From Sphingobacterium sp. SRCM116780 (lineage in GTDB: Bacteria; Bacteroidota; Bacteroidia; Sphingobacteriales; Sphingobacteriaceae), in assembly GCF_021442025.1 (NCBI RefSeq), contig NZ_CP090446.1:3906001-3970000 (forward strand): a stretch of 64,000 nt of DNA. The letters run 5' to 3'. Every line of letters starts with the position of its first letter. Positions within the stretch are counted from its first letter, which is position 1. This document shows positions 1 to 9,979 of the stretch, in pieces. A model generated the notes under the pieces. It was not told the origin of the DNA and searched no databases. It worked only from the letters and a program-made list of their open reading frames with translations. Position numbers and translations under genes: made by a program.

Positions 1-681
1 TTTAAAGAAATCTTCAGGATATGAACTGTTATCAATTCCGCCGCCTATATAAGCAACATCATTGATTACAAATGAAAATCCATATCTTCTGTTAGACTCT
101 AAAGGGCTATCAACTAAAGTCCATGTGTTAGCTGTAGGATTGTATTTGTAGAATGTTTTAACATTCGTATCGTTGTCATTTCCTTTAGAACCAGTACCTA
201 CATATCCATAACCACCGATTGCAAAGGCAACAGCACCATAACGTGCTGCATCAGCAGGAAGGTCAGCAATCTTCATCCAAGTGTTAGCTGAAGCATCATA
301 TTTATAAAAGTCTGTTAATGCATTTGTTCCATCAAAACCAGTACCCACATAACCACTGTTACCAATTGCAAAAGCAACTGCATTGTTACGAGCAATACCT
401 GGGAAATCAGCTTTTTTAGACCAGGTTCCTGCGGAAGCACTATATGCCCAAGTATCAGTTTTTCGAACAGATACTTGACCTTCTGTTGCAATACCCGTTG
501 TTACATAAGCAATATTGTTAATTAAGAAAGATACTGCCCCACTTCTTGCGCCACCATCGAACGCAGAACCCCTAGTCCATTCTGTTACTTCGTCTGAAGT
601 ATCATTGCTTGATTTACAGGAGTAAGTAGAGAAAGTTACGACGCACGCTAATAATATTAGTAGCCAATTTTTCTTGTTCAT
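1..681 (-). CDS. Kelch-repeat lipoprotein, C-terminus cut by window edge
   Basis: The minus-strand frame opens with ATG at 679-681 and runs off the left edge, so 227 residues are visible. The N-terminus is a lipoprotein signal (MNKKNWLLILLACVV..., lipobox Cys at about residue 22, then Ser/Asp-rich). After it come repeats of about 50-60 residues with the Kelch pattern: ...GYVGTG... followed by FYKYDASANTWMKIADLP and FYKYNPTANTWTLVDSP. This predicts a beta-propeller exported to the envelope. It begins 6 bp after the DUF4270 gene on the same strand, so the two are very likely co-transcribed. The substrate or partner is unknown. Confidence 0.8.
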   Translation of the reverse strand, partial: MNKKNWLLILLACVVTFSTYSCKSSNDTSDEVTEWTRGSAFDGGARSGAVSFLINNIAYVTTGIATEGQVSVRKTDTWAYSASAGTWSKKADFPGIARNNAVAFAIGNSGYVGTGFDGTNALTDFYKYDASANTWMKIADLPADAARYGAVAFAIGGYGYVGTGSKGNDNDTNVKTFYKYNPTANTWTLVDSPLESNRRYGFSFVINDVAYIGGGIDNSSYPEDFFK

Positions 682-687
682 AAACTG

Positions 688-2055
688 TTAAAATTTAGTA
701 TATAAGATGTTTAATTTTATTTTGGGTTTTTTATTTGAATCCTTTGCTACAATAAGTCTATCGGTTTTTGAGAATAGACCTGTTGTAGGTACACTCAGGA
801 ATAAAGATGTATTGTAGTAGCTTTCTTTTTTAATATTGTTTAAATACTCTATTAAATTAAAGGTATACTTTGCATTCGCTCCAACGTCATTTGATGCGGC
901 ATACCCTGCTTGTTGTACAGTTGTTGTATAAGGTGAATTCACCATACTTACCGGATTTCCTCCAGCGTTTGCTACCATTAAGATTAAACTTGTCGGTGCT
1001 TTAAAGAATGAACTGTAATATTTACCCTCTGTCTCTATAACGAGTTCTGCCTTATTAATCGCTACAGTTGGATCATTAACTAATGCTAAAAGTGTCGGAA
1101 AATTTAATTTAACTACAGTTCCAGTACTTCCTTCCAAAAAAACATCTCCTTGTGTTGAACTACTTTTTAATTCAGGATTTACAAGACTTAATCCGTTAAA
1201 TGAAGTTCCAGAGCGATCTGCTTCTACATTATTGAATTGGTAAGACTTACTTGCTAAATTAAATTTTGCTACTCGATTTACTTTAAATCCTTCATCATTC
1301 ACTAAATTATAATGGATTTGCATAAATACCGTATCTTGATAACCGATAACAGCTGTATTGTTATTTCCAGGTACTAGTGCTATTCCTTTGAAAAATTCAG
1401 CAAAATTATCATTAGAAGAAATATTTATATTTCCGTCTTTAATATATGAAAATAATGTGTTTCCTAAATTGTTGTTTAATTTAATAGAAATTGAATCTAA
1501 TTTATTGACGAAAGGTTTGAATGATAAAGTGCCTAAAGCGGTTGGATCATATGCAAATTTTTGATTGTTATAAATGGCTGCCCCACTTACAAAGACAGGT
1601 CTTTCGTTAATATCGGATCCAGAATTGACTTCTTTTAATGTAATTTGCTCTGTTAATCGGTGAACTGAAATTGTCTGATTTTGAGTTGTATCACCATAAT
1701 AATATTTATTTGGCTTTAATACGAAAGTAATGGAGTCATATACAGCAGCAGTTGGTATAGATGCTGTCGTGATATCACCAATACCAAGACGCATATAAGA
1801 TGTAGCACTAACAGAACCTGTTATCGCATTTGAATTTTTTCCAACAAGAACAACACCCGTTGCAGATGTTGGTACATCATCTAATTGATAAGTAGCGACA
1901 TTCACTTGAATGGAGTCAACAGGAACAATTCCCATAGATTCATCTCTTGAATTGTCTAAAGAGAGCGAAATATCTTTATTGCAAGCCATAAAGGCTGTAA
2001 GTAATAGTGCTGAGAATAAAAATTGAATACTACGTCTCTTAAAATTTTTTATCAT
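688..2055 (-). CDS. DUF4270 family lipoprotein
   Basis: Predicted 455-residue exported lipoprotein. I chose the ATG at 2053-2055 (MIKNFKRRSIQFLFSALLLT...) because the longer frame would start inside the region divergent to the histidine kinase and add 13 non-signal-like residues. The lipobox Cys is near residue 25 (AFMACNKD). The body is rich in beta-strand and Ser/Thr/Asn, with the features I associate with Bacteroidota DUF4270 proteins (SIQVNVATYQLDDVPTS and a C-terminal KIKLNILYTKF). Function is unknown. It heads a two-gene unit with the Kelch protein, and this pairing suggests a joint surface role. Confidence 0.7.
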   Translation of the reverse strand: MIKNFKRRSIQFLFSALLLTAFMACNKDISLSLDNSRDESMGIVPVDSIQVNVATYQLDDVPTSATGVVLVGKNSNAITGSVSATSYMRLGIGDITTASIPTAAVYDSITFVLKPNKYYYGDTTQNQTISVHRLTEQITLKEVNSGSDINERPVFVSGAAIYNNQKFAYDPTALGTLSFKPFVNKLDSISIKLNNNLGNTLFSYIKDGNINISSNDNFAEFFKGIALVPGNNNTAVIGYQDTVFMQIHYNLVNDEGFKVNRVAKFNLASKSYQFNNVEADRSGTSFNGLSLVNPELKSSSTQGDVFLEGSTGTVVKLNFPTLLALVNDPTVAINKAELVIETEGKYYSSFFKAPTSLILMVANAGGNPVSMVNSPYTTTVQQAGYAASNDVGANAKYTFNLIEYLNNIKKESYYNTSLFLSVPTTGLFSKTDRLIVAKDSNKKPKIKLNILYTKF

Positions 2056-2176
2056 GCTTAAAAATTGAATAATGCAAATGTAATCAATGCGCATTGTTAA
2101 TCAGTGTTATATTTTGTTAAATATGGTTAATTACCAAGCTAAATGCAAATCTAGTAATTTAAATTTGTTTTTAATT

Positions 2177-3607
2177 ATGGCAAATAAGTTTAAATTATTG
2201 ATAACTCTGTCAGTATTGACCGGGATAGGTATCATCAGTATTCTAGCAATATGGTTGTACGGAAGTTACAATAACCGTCTAGAGTTATTCCTATCTTCCG
2301 CCGAGAGAAGTATGTTCAATGTTGTACAAGATGTTTATCAGGCCCATAGTAATGACCTAAAAAGTAATCAAGGAGGTGTGTTGGGGAAATTGCGAAAAGA
2401 GCTAAAAGCGAAATATACAGATACAGAGATCGACACATTGTTTAAAGATCTGATACCGCCTAATTTAGAAGATAAATTATCGAAATCAAGAAATAAAGAA
2501 TTTTTTCATAAAGAATTTAGACAAAAGTTGTTCAATGGCAGGTCAAGTGGAGAAATGATACCTCCGTTTTTATTTTTACAAATAAAGGTATCTCCAGAAA
2601 TGATCAAAGAGATAAAAGCTAAATTTGATGCGGCATTGAAGTCGAAAGGAATAGCCGCAAATTATACAATCGAAATCGAGGCTTTTCCTAGAGATAGTTT
2701 AATGGCGGTACGTAAAGAATACCGAGAAAAAAAACTATCCTGGACTCGACCCATATTAATAGATCCAACTAATAGTAAGTTTTTAGTCGTTAAATTTGAC
2801 CATGTTTGGAAAGATTTACTTTTTGATCTAGGGTGGCAATTAGGTATTTCTATCCTTTTAGTCAGTATTTTTATCGGATCATTTATTTATCTATTTAAAA
2901 CTATCTTCCGACAGAATAGGTTAGCCGAGATGCGTAAAGCATTTGTGAACAATATGACACATGAGCTGAAGACACCTGTTTCAACCGTGATGGCTGCTGT
3001 AGAGGCTATACAACTATATGGTGTTAAAAATGATCGTGAGAAAATGGACCGATACTTAGCCATTTCAAGAAAAGAATTGGATCATCTTGCCGCTATGATT
3101 GAACGGGTTCTACAGATGGATGTAGATGAAATTTCTGGTGTTAAATTGGATAAAGCGCAGGTTGATTTAATTCAACTATTTAAAGATGCATCAGACACAT
3201 TTAAAATCAATGTCAATAAGGATGTTAATATCATATTTGACTTTCTTGTTGATGAAATATGGATACATGCGGATGGTTCTCATTTAAGAAATATCATTAA
3301 TAATTTATTGGAAAATGCAATTAAATATTCGGGAGATACGGTTGAAATTACAATTTCAGCTCGTGAATTTAATGACTATATAGAATTTAGTGTTTCAGAT
3401 AATGGTCAGGGAATCTCTCAAGCATATCATAAAGAGATTTTTAATATGTTTTTTAGAGTTCCAGAGGGAAATTTACATCAGGTAAAGGGATTTGGAATAG
3501 GGCTAGCCTATGTACGTCAGATTGTTCAGCAACACGGAGGAAAAATTACAGTAAAAAGCAGCTTAACTAAAGGCAGTACTTTTACAGTGAAGTTACCCAA
3601 ATTATAA
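2177..3607 (+). CDS. Sensor histidine kinase (RprX-like)
   Basis: 476-residue membrane sensor kinase. I chose the ATG at 2177 (MANKFKLLITLSVLTG), which puts the first membrane helix at about residues 7-27. A periplasmic sensor region follows, and a second helix lies at about 217-240. The H-box (NNMTHELKTPVST) has the phospho-acceptor His at about residue 262. The ATPase domain has the N-box NIINNLLENAIKYS (about 372-385), G1 DNGQG and G2 GFGIGLAYV. The regulator gene begins 5 bp downstream, so this is a classical two-component pair. It looks like the RprX class of Bacteroidota kinases, but that assignment is from general resemblance and the signal is unknown. Confidence 0.9.
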   Translation: MANKFKLLITLSVLTGIGIISILAIWLYGSYNNRLELFLSSAERSMFNVVQDVYQAHSNDLKSNQGGVLGKLRKELKAKYTDTEIDTLFKDLIPPNLEDKLSKSRNKEFFHKEFRQKLFNGRSSGEMIPPFLFLQIKVSPEMIKEIKAKFDAALKSKGIAANYTIEIEAFPRDSLMAVRKEYREKKLSWTRPILIDPTNSKFLVVKFDHVWKDLLFDLGWQLGISILLVSIFIGSFIYLFKTIFRQNRLAEMRKAFVNNMTHELKTPVSTVMAAVEAIQLYGVKNDREKMDRYLAISRKELDHLAAMIERVLQMDVDEISGVKLDKAQVDLIQLFKDASDTFKINVNKDVNIIFDFLVDEIWIHADGSHLRNIINNLLENAIKYSGDTVEITISAREFNDYIEFSVSDNGQGISQAYHKEIFNMFFRVPEGNLHQVKGFGIGLAYVRQIVQQHGGKITVKSSLTKGSTFTVKLPKL

Positions 3608-3612
3608 GAATT

Positions 3613-4287
3613 ATGATTGATATATTGTATGTAGAAGACGAGGCCAGTTTGGCACTGATTGTTTCTGACAGTTTAGAAGCCAATGGATTTTCAGTTAGAC
3701 ATTGTCAAGATGGACAAAAGGCCCTACGTTCATTCGAAGAACAAAAGCCAGATATCCTCTTGATCGACATCATGATGCCAGTTATGGATGGTTTTACTTT
3801 GGCTACACAGATTCGAGAAAAAGATAGTCAGGTACCTATTATTTTCTTAACAGCACGTGTACAGACAGAAGATGTTGTTAAGGGGTTTCACATAGGAGCG
3901 AATGATTATTTAAAAAAACCTTTTCGTATAGAAGAATTAGTTGTTCGTATAGAATCATTACTAAAAAACAGTCCAAAAAAGTTATTTAATCAAAATTTAA
4001 TGATCGGAGACTATATATTGGATAGCCTAAAACAATCTTTAAGTTATAAGGACGAAGTTATTAAACTATCTTATCGTGAAAGTGAACTTTTAAGAAGTCT
4101 GTATGAGAACCGCAACCAAGTGATTCCACGTGAGGATATCATGAAGACCTATTGGAGTTATGATAAATATTTTTCAGGAAGAAGTCTTGATGTTTTTATT
4201 AGTCGTATACGTAAATACCTAAATAAAGATGCTCGCATAAAAATAACAAATATTCGAGGAATAGGATATATGCTTTCGGTCGATTAA
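3613..4287 (+). CDS. OmpR/PhoB-family response regulator (RprY-like)
   Basis: 224-residue regulator. The receiver domain carries the acidic pair E8/D9, phospho-acceptor D52 (LLIDIMMPVMDG), a Thr near residue 80 (FLTA) and K102 (KKPF). The C-terminal winged helix spans about residues 125-224 and ends GRSLDVFISRIRKYL...ITNIRGIGYMLS, typical of the OmpR family. It is the cognate partner of the kinase directly upstream and acts in the cytoplasm on DNA. Its targets cannot be read from this window. The symbol rprY is not assigned because the match is only by family resemblance. Confidence 0.93.
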   Translation: MIDILYVEDEASLALIVSDSLEANGFSVRHCQDGQKALRSFEEQKPDILLIDIMMPVMDGFTLATQIREKDSQVPIIFLTARVQTEDVVKGFHIGANDYLKKPFRIEELVVRIESLLKNSPKKLFNQNLMIGDYILDSLKQSLSYKDEVIKLSYRESELLRSLYENRNQVIPREDIMKTYWSYDKYFSGRSLDVFISRIRKYLNKDARIKITNIRGIGYMLSVD

Positions 4288-4296
4288 ATTTCAGTC

Positions 4297-4887
4297 ATGA
4301 AAGCACTGATCATCATCGACATGCAACACGACTTCTTGGAGAAGGGGCGGTTATACGTTCCTGCTGGAGAAACTATTATTCCTGCTATTAATCGTATACA
4401 AACAGATTACGATTTAGTTGTAGCAACACAAGACTGGCACCCTGCTCATCATAAAAGTTTCGCGAGTCAACATGCAGGAAAGAAGATCTATGATGTTATT
4501 GATCTAAACGGTTTGCCACAGGTATTATGGCCTGACCATTGTGTGCAAGGAGAAGAAGGGGCGAAGCTGGATGATCGTATAGTATGGAATCGGGTGGAAG
4601 CTATTTTCAGAAAAGGAATGGATATTGAAATTGATAGCTACAGTTGTTTTTTTGATAATGGAAAACGGAAGAATACAGGTTTGGATGCTTATCTGAGAGG
4701 TCGGTCAGTAGATGAAGTCCATCTATGCGGATTGGCTGCTGATTATTGTGTTTACTATTCTGCTGAAGATGCTTTAACATTAGGATACCAAACACTAGTT
4801 TTGAAAGATGCTACCCAAGCCATCAATCAAGATGAATATAGTATAAAACAAGAAATATTACGTGAAAGAGGAGTTCAGTTTTTATAA
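4297..4887 (+). CDS. pncA: Nicotinamidase
   Basis: 196 residues, the usual size. It converts nicotinamide to nicotinate in NAD salvage, in the cytoplasm. The catalytic triad of the family is visible: D8 (IIIDMQHDF), K106 (FRKGMD) and C151 (GLAADYCVYY). Metal ligands are D46 and H48 in TQDWHP, plus H81 in LWPDHCVQG. It starts 9 bp after the response-regulator stop, so it may be co-transcribed with the two-component system, although no functional link is evident. Confidence 0.95.
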   Translation: MKALIIIDMQHDFLEKGRLYVPAGETIIPAINRIQTDYDLVVATQDWHPAHHKSFASQHAGKKIYDVIDLNGLPQVLWPDHCVQGEEGAKLDDRIVWNRVEAIFRKGMDIEIDSYSCFFDNGKRKNTGLDAYLRGRSVDEVHLCGLAADYCVYYSAEDALTLGYQTLVLKDATQAINQDEYSIKQEILRERGVQFL

Positions 4888-5102
4888 ATAGCTTTTTAAT
4901 TTACGGATTTCATAAACATTACAAAGGCTTTTTTAAAATTGCTGAAAAGAGGAATCAAGTTCATTTCAGTTTATGGAACTTCCTTTCTCACTATAGCACT
5001 GATTTTTGTTTTTTGTAGTAAGAGGCAACCCATGTTCTTTCAATACCATGGCTTTTCAGGATTTTATATAAAAATTATTATTTTTAGTTACAATTGAACT
5101 CG

Positions 5103-5129
5103 TTTGACAAAAAAGAATAAATATATTTG
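5103..5129 (+). promoter_or_regulatory. Possible promoter of the TetR gene
   Basis: A TTTG at 5103-5106 and a TATATTTG matching the Bacteroidota -7 consensus TAnnTTTG at 5122-5129, 25 bp before the start codon. The 15-bp spacer is shorter than the usual 17-23, so the upstream box is doubtful. Confidence 0.35.
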
Positions 5130-5154
5130 TAAACTGAAAAAATGTGAATAAAAA

Positions 5155-5697
5155 ATGAAGGATAGTGTATTGAGTAGAAAAGAAAAAATTATGCGAGAGG
5201 CTTTGAATTTATTTTCAGAGCAAGGCTACGCTGATACTTCTACGAAAGCTATCGCTATGAATGCTGGAGTTTCCGAAGCATTGATTTTTAAACATTTTGG
5301 AAATAAAGATGCATTATTGGTTTATTTAATCAAGGCAGGATATCGTAAAGTGTTGACACATCATAAAGGAATGATGACCTACGTGGACTCAAAGGACTTT
5401 TTGCGTAAAATGATTAATTTACCCAGTAAATTGGTTGCTGATGAACCTATTTTTTGGAAATTACAAGAACGCCTATCTCACCATCCATTTTCAAGACAAC
5501 AGCATGAACAGTTTATGAAACCTGTTCAGGCGATTATTGTTCGGGCATTCAAAGAACTTGGTTATAAGAACCCAGATTTAGAAACAGAATTTTTGCTTAT
5601 CGTTATTGATACATTATGGAAAAAAGAAGCAAATGGTGAATTAGACCATGCCATGGAACTCGCAATATTATTAGAAGAGAAGTATAATTTAATCTAG
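5155..5697 (+). CDS. TetR/AcrR-family transcriptional regulator
   Basis: 180-residue DNA-binding regulator. The N-terminal three-helix HTH domain is clear: REALNLFSEQGYADTSTKAI then NAGVSEALIFKHFGNKDALL, about residues 13-58. The C-terminal ligand-binding half has no recognisable signature. It stands alone, with the GH3 gene 123 bp downstream on the same strand. An inverted repeat in that gap (5727-5763) could be its operator, but this is inference. Confidence 0.9.
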   Translation: MKDSVLSRKEKIMREALNLFSEQGYADTSTKAIAMNAGVSEALIFKHFGNKDALLVYLIKAGYRKVLTHHKGMMTYVDSKDFLRKMINLPSKLVADEPIFWKLQERLSHHPFSRQQHEQFMKPVQAIIVRAFKELGYKNPDLETEFLLIVIDTLWKKEANGELDHAMELAILLEEKYNLI

Positions 5698-5726
5698 CAT
5701 TAGATTTTTTTTGCACTTTTAATGCA

Positions 5727-5763
5727 AGTTTGTGCATGTTTTATCAAATTTGTTGCACAAACT
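5727..5763. promoter_or_regulatory. Inverted repeat AGTTTGTGCA/TGCACAAACT
   Basis: Perfect 10-bp arms at 5727-5736 and 5754-5763 with a 17-nt spacer, between the TetR gene and the GH3 gene. There is no T-run after the right arm, so an operator or RNA hairpin is more likely than an intrinsic terminator. Confidence 0.4.
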
Positions 5764-5820
5764 GTTTTCTATTGTCTAAAAAATACCCGTTATTAGTAAC
5801 TATAATTATAAAAACTATTT

Positions 5821-7527
5821 ATGTTAAAAAAACTAGCATTAGCTGTTGTCGCAATGGCAACATCTATCCCTTTTTTACAAGCACAAGACAAGAAGGATTT
5901 TGTCACGTATATTAATTCGCCGCATACATGGGTTGACTCTGTCTTTAATACATTAACACCTAAAGAGCGGATTGCTCAATTATTTTTGGTGAGAGCGCAT
6001 ACCAATCTAGGTCAAAAATATATTGATTCCGTTGCTCGAGTGATTAAAGATGAGCAGCTTGGAGGATTAGTTGTATTCCAAGGTGGACCACTTCGCCATG
6101 TGGATATGTTTAATAAATACCAAAAATTGTCAAAAGTTCCCCTATTGATTACCTATGATGGGGAATGGGGTTTGGGTATGCGATTACCTGATTCAACCTT
6201 ATCGTATCCTTACCAAATGACTTTGGGAGCCGTTCAAGACAATAAATTGATTTATCAAATGGGGCAACAAATTGCAAAAGATTTTCACCGAATAGGCATG
6301 CACTTTAATTTTGCTCCCGTAGTCGATATTAATAATAATCCTAAAAATCCTGTTATCGGTTTCCGCTCTTTTGGAGATAATAAAGAAAATGTTGCGAGAA
6401 AAGCACAGGCTTATATGGAAGGAATGATGAATGGAGGAATTATATCCTCACTAAAACATTTCCCTGGACACGGTGATACAGATGTAGATTCGCATCATGA
6501 TTTGCCTCAGTTAAAATTTTCTAAGGAACGTTTGGAAGCTTTAGAAATGTTTCCATTTAAAGAATTAATTAAAAAGGGTGCTCCAGCTATTATGGTTGCA
6601 CATATGAATATCCCAAGTTTGGATCCAACTCCAAATATCCCTTCATCCATTTCCAAACCAGTAGTGACGGGTATTCTTCGTGAAGAATTAGGTTTCAAAG
6701 GGTTGACTGTTACGGATGCCATGGATATGAATGGAGTGAAGAAATTTTTTCCAAATGGAGAAGCAGATGTGATGGCGATTATTGCTGGACATGATTTGCT
6801 AGAAGTTTCTGAAAATAGTAAACGCGCTATAGATTTAGTCATGAAGGCTATTCAAGAAGGAAGAATTCAACAAGGAGATGTAGATGCACGTGTAAAAAAA
6901 GTATTAGCTTCTAAATTATGGTTAGGATTAAATCATTACCAAGATGTCAATCCAGCAAATTTATACGCAGATTTAAACAGTGCATCCGAAAAACAACTGA
7001 TTGATCAACTGGCAGAAGCATCTGTTACCGTTTTGAAGTCAGTTGCTAAAATTAAAACATTCCAAACAGCTGAAAAGACCACAATTGTTAATATCGGATT
7101 GAAAGCTCCTGCCGCATTCCAAACCATCATGGCAAATGCTTTATCAAACGAAAGTCAATATTATGTAACGGATGAAACGAGTGAAGATGATTTAAAGCGT
7201 ATTTTGAAAGAGGCAAAGAAAAATAAACAAATTATTTTAGCTATCCACGATGCGCGCTCCCGTCCTCGTCCCGAATTGCCAGCAAAAGATGCTGTTAAAC
7301 GCTTAGTTAAAAAACTAGCTAAAAAATCAATTGTTACCTTCTTCACCAATCCATATGCTATCGATGGGTTTAAAGGAATTCAAAAAAGTAAAACAATCAT
7401 AATGGCTTATCAAAATGATGATTTTATGCAAAGAGCCGTAGCAAAGACTATTTTGGGTCAAGTAGTTGCAACAGGTAAACTACCTGTTACTATTAATAAA
7501 AACTTTAAATATGCAGATGGTAAATAA
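5821..7527 (+). CDS. Glycoside hydrolase family 3 (NagZ-like beta-N-acetylhexosaminidase)
   Basis: 568-residue exported enzyme with a cleavable signal (MLKKLALAVVAMATSIPFLQAQ). The NagZ hallmark loop K212-H213-F-P-G-H-G ... D-S-H-H-D (residues 212-227) supplies the His-Asp acid/base pair of this subfamily. D299 in TVTDAMDM is the expected nucleophile. A GH3 C-terminal alpha/beta domain follows. Many Bacteroidota relatives are about 1000 residues, with a beta-lactamase-like domain fused at the C-terminus; this one lacks it. A role in periplasmic peptidoglycan turnover is inferred from the family. A strong terminator follows. Confidence 0.88.
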   Translation: MLKKLALAVVAMATSIPFLQAQDKKDFVTYINSPHTWVDSVFNTLTPKERIAQLFLVRAHTNLGQKYIDSVARVIKDEQLGGLVVFQGGPLRHVDMFNKYQKLSKVPLLITYDGEWGLGMRLPDSTLSYPYQMTLGAVQDNKLIYQMGQQIAKDFHRIGMHFNFAPVVDINNNPKNPVIGFRSFGDNKENVARKAQAYMEGMMNGGIISSLKHFPGHGDTDVDSHHDLPQLKFSKERLEALEMFPFKELIKKGAPAIMVAHMNIPSLDPTPNIPSSISKPVVTGILREELGFKGLTVTDAMDMNGVKKFFPNGEADVMAIIAGHDLLEVSENSKRAIDLVMKAIQEGRIQQGDVDARVKKVLASKLWLGLNHYQDVNPANLYADLNSASEKQLIDQLAEASVTVLKSVAKIKTFQTAEKTTIVNIGLKAPAAFQTIMANALSNESQYYVTDETSEDDLKRILKEAKKNKQIILAIHDARSRPRPELPAKDAVKRLVKKLAKKSIVTFFTNPYAIDGFKGIQKSKTIIMAYQNDDFMQRAVAKTILGQVVATGKLPVTINKNFKYADGK

Positions 7528-7584
7528 TCAGTAGTGGGTAGATGAACCCCATGTCTGTTCTGTAGAATTTTTCGTCCAATAATA

Positions 7585-7616
7585 AAAATGGCTTGTCTGG
7601 AAAGACAAGCCATTTT
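7585..7616. terminator. Bidirectional intrinsic terminator
   Basis: The stem AATGGCTTGTCT / AGACAAGCCATT with a GGAA loop is flanked by A-run and T-run, so it can end both the GH3 transcript and the converging protease transcript. Confidence 0.85.
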
Positions 7617-7638
7617 TGTATTTAATCATTCGTTTTTA

Positions 7639-9759
7639 TTATTTCTTTTCTTGGATGATAAAGTCTGTCATAACCTTAGCACTTTCATCTTGTACAAAAT
7701 CAAAGTCCATCTTTGGTTGAGGTTTACCCTCTTCCCATAATGGTAAGCCTCTTTGTTTTAATAAAGCATTGACGCGGTCTCTATTTTTCTTTTGATTATC
7801 ATCCCGTTCTTTTTTGAATTTGTCTATTTCAAGAGGAATCTTTGTTTCTTCATCGCGTTTTTCAAACTCAGCAATATCTTCCAATAATAACCTGTATTCT
7901 ACAGAATTTTTCATTCTCGCCTCATGTTCTTGTTCTAATTTTTTATTTAAATTAGTCAAATCAGCTACTTTAGTAAAATTACTTGATTTAATTTGATCCC
8001 AAGGCAAAGCAGACGGTTCAGAGCTCTCTCCAAATTTTTCTGCCGAATATTGCGTTGGGAATGATACATCTGGACTCACTCCTTTATGCTGTGTACTACT
8101 ACCATTTATTCGATAGAATTTACCTAAGGTTATATTAATTTGTCCGAATTCTGGAGCACCACTAGGGGTGTCAGGATCCTTTTCACCTTGTGCCTTTAAT
8201 AAAAGCTTGCTTGAAGGGCTGATAACACGAGACATATCTACAGCAGATTGTACAGTACCTTTACCATAAGATTGAGATCCTAAGATGACACCACGACCGT
8301 AATCTTGAATCGCCCCAGCAAAAATTTCTGAAGCTGAAGCAGAGAAGCGATTGATCATGACACCTAATGGTCCACTCCATGCAACACCTGCATTTTTATC
8401 TTCTTCTACATCTACTGAGTTTCGGACATCACGTACCTGTACAACGGGACCTTGATCAATAAATAAACCTGTTAGATCGATCGCTTCAGGAAGGGAACCT
8501 CCTCCATTAAAACGCAAATCAATCAAAACGGCATCTACCTTTTCCTGTTTCAATGTATCCAATAACAAACGGACATCACGAGTGGTACTTTTATAATTTG
8601 GATCACGTTTGCGGTAAGCCTCAAAATCCATATAAAACTTAGGAATGTTGATAACGCCAACTCGGTAGTTTTTGCCATCAGCACCTTTTATATTTAAGAT
8701 TTCTTTCTTAGCGGACTCTTCAGCAACGACTATACGTTCACGTGTAAGCGCTACAATTTTTGGATGAGCAGTGATTTGTTGACCAGCAGGTATGATTTTC
8801 AACCGAACAACAGTACCAGCAGGACCTTTTATTTTCGCTACTGCAGCGTCTAATCTCCATCCGATAATATCTTCAAACTCTCCATCTTTTCCTTGTGCAA
8901 CCGCAACAATTTTATCATTAATAGCGATGCTTTTATCTTTAAATATTGGGCCTCCTGGAATGATTTCGCTAATGGTTACCATTTCATTATCAATCATCAA
9001 TCGGGCGCCAATTCCCTCGAAAGTATTAGCCATGCCTTCATTGAATGCCTGTGCAAAAGATGGATTAAAGTAAGATGTATGTGGATCTACAGCATCTGTC
9101 AATGCAGTCATAATGACCTGAAAAGCATCATTTGAATTTATTTTTTTCGCTTGGGATATCAAATTATTATAACGCTTACGTAACGTTTCTTTTTGTTTAG
9201 TTTCTGTACTATCTGTTTTTTTTGCAGCAGTCATTTCTAAACTTAACAAATCATATTTTACTCGTTGTCTCCATTGTGTATCTGCTTCTGATGAATTTTT
9301 GAACCAGCTTAATTTTTCACGACTAGGGACATAATATTCATCTAATTTGAAGTCCTGTTTAACATCAACTTGTTTTAAAGCATATTGCAAACGCTCTAAG
9401 TATCGGTGAGAATAAACATTGAAAATATGAAAGGCCGCTGATAGATCTCCTTGACGGAAATCTTGCGCTATTGTATTCTTATACTGTTGAAATTCATCAA
9501 TGTCGGATTGCAAAAGATAATTTTTCCCTTGATCTAAGCTTTTAATTAAGTTGTCAAATATAATTTTAGAAATGGAATCATCCAATTGTACTTTTTTGTA
9601 ACTGGTGGATTCCAATAAACCAGCAACTTCTTTCGCGATGACTTCATGTTGTGCAGTTGGTTTTAATCCATTGTCTACATCGTTTAAATTAACACGCGGT
9701 TTTGAGCCACAGGAAACAATGGAAATAACAAAAAGGGTAAATATTAGCTTTTTAAACAT
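7639..9759 (-). CDS. prc: Carboxy-terminal (tail-specific) processing protease, S41 family
   Basis: 706-residue envelope protease. The ATG at 9757-9759 was chosen because MFKKLIFTLFVISIVSC gives a clean lipoprotein signal (Cys at about residue 17); the longer frame adds 22 residues that do not look like a signal. The N-terminal helical domain is followed by a PDZ domain (about residues 235-330, around FEGIGARLMI) and then the S41 catalytic core. The Ser/Lys dyad is seen in RFSASASEIF (middle Ser of SASAS) and, 25 residues on, in SQSYGKGTVQ. The C-terminal DUF3340-type region is present. It degrades or trims periplasmic proteins from the C-terminus. It stands alone, converging on the GH3 gene. 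Confidence 0.92.
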   Translation of the reverse strand: MFKKLIFTLFVISIVSCGSKPRVNLNDVDNGLKPTAQHEVIAKEVAGLLESTSYKKVQLDDSISKIIFDNLIKSLDQGKNYLLQSDIDEFQQYKNTIAQDFRQGDLSAAFHIFNVYSHRYLERLQYALKQVDVKQDFKLDEYYVPSREKLSWFKNSSEADTQWRQRVKYDLLSLEMTAAKKTDSTETKQKETLRKRYNNLISQAKKINSNDAFQVIMTALTDAVDPHTSYFNPSFAQAFNEGMANTFEGIGARLMIDNEMVTISEIIPGGPIFKDKSIAINDKIVAVAQGKDGEFEDIIGWRLDAAVAKIKGPAGTVVRLKIIPAGQQITAHPKIVALTRERIVVAEESAKKEILNIKGADGKNYRVGVINIPKFYMDFEAYRKRDPNYKSTTRDVRLLLDTLKQEKVDAVLIDLRFNGGGSLPEAIDLTGLFIDQGPVVQVRDVRNSVDVEEDKNAGVAWSGPLGVMINRFSASASEIFAGAIQDYGRGVILGSQSYGKGTVQSAVDMSRVISPSSKLLLKAQGEKDPDTPSGAPEFGQINITLGKFYRINGSSTQHKGVSPDVSFPTQYSAEKFGESSEPSALPWDQIKSSNFTKVADLTNLNKKLEQEHEARMKNSVEYRLLLEDIAEFEKRDEETKIPLEIDKFKKERDDNQKKNRDRVNALLKQRGLPLWEEGKPQPKMDFDFVQDESAKVMTDFIIQEKK

Positions 9760-9979
9760 ATTTTCTATAATTTTAATAGTCATTTTGATAATTGTAATAC
9801 AATAAAAATAGCGCTTTAAATCCAAAGAGCTAAATTTAAATAAATTCGATTCATAAATATGAACAAATCAAAAATTTATTTGATAAATCTATAAGATTTA
9901 ATTTCGTTGTAATTATAACTCATTTAAATGAAGTTAAGTATCTTTAAGAATAAACAAATTAATCTGTAATAAGAATGTT

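Noticed and set aside
2056..2176. TACATTTG-like -7 box for the DUF4270 gene (minus strand, 2075-2082)
   Set aside because: No TTG at the right distance upstream, so not listed as a promoter.
5730..5915. 61-codon frame overlapping the GH3 start
   Set aside because: Out of frame with the GH3 signal peptide and rich in Cys and Tyr without pattern; a chance frame.
8792..9135. Antisense open frames over the tail-specific protease
   Set aside because: Overlap a strongly conserved gene on the other strand; products have no family features.
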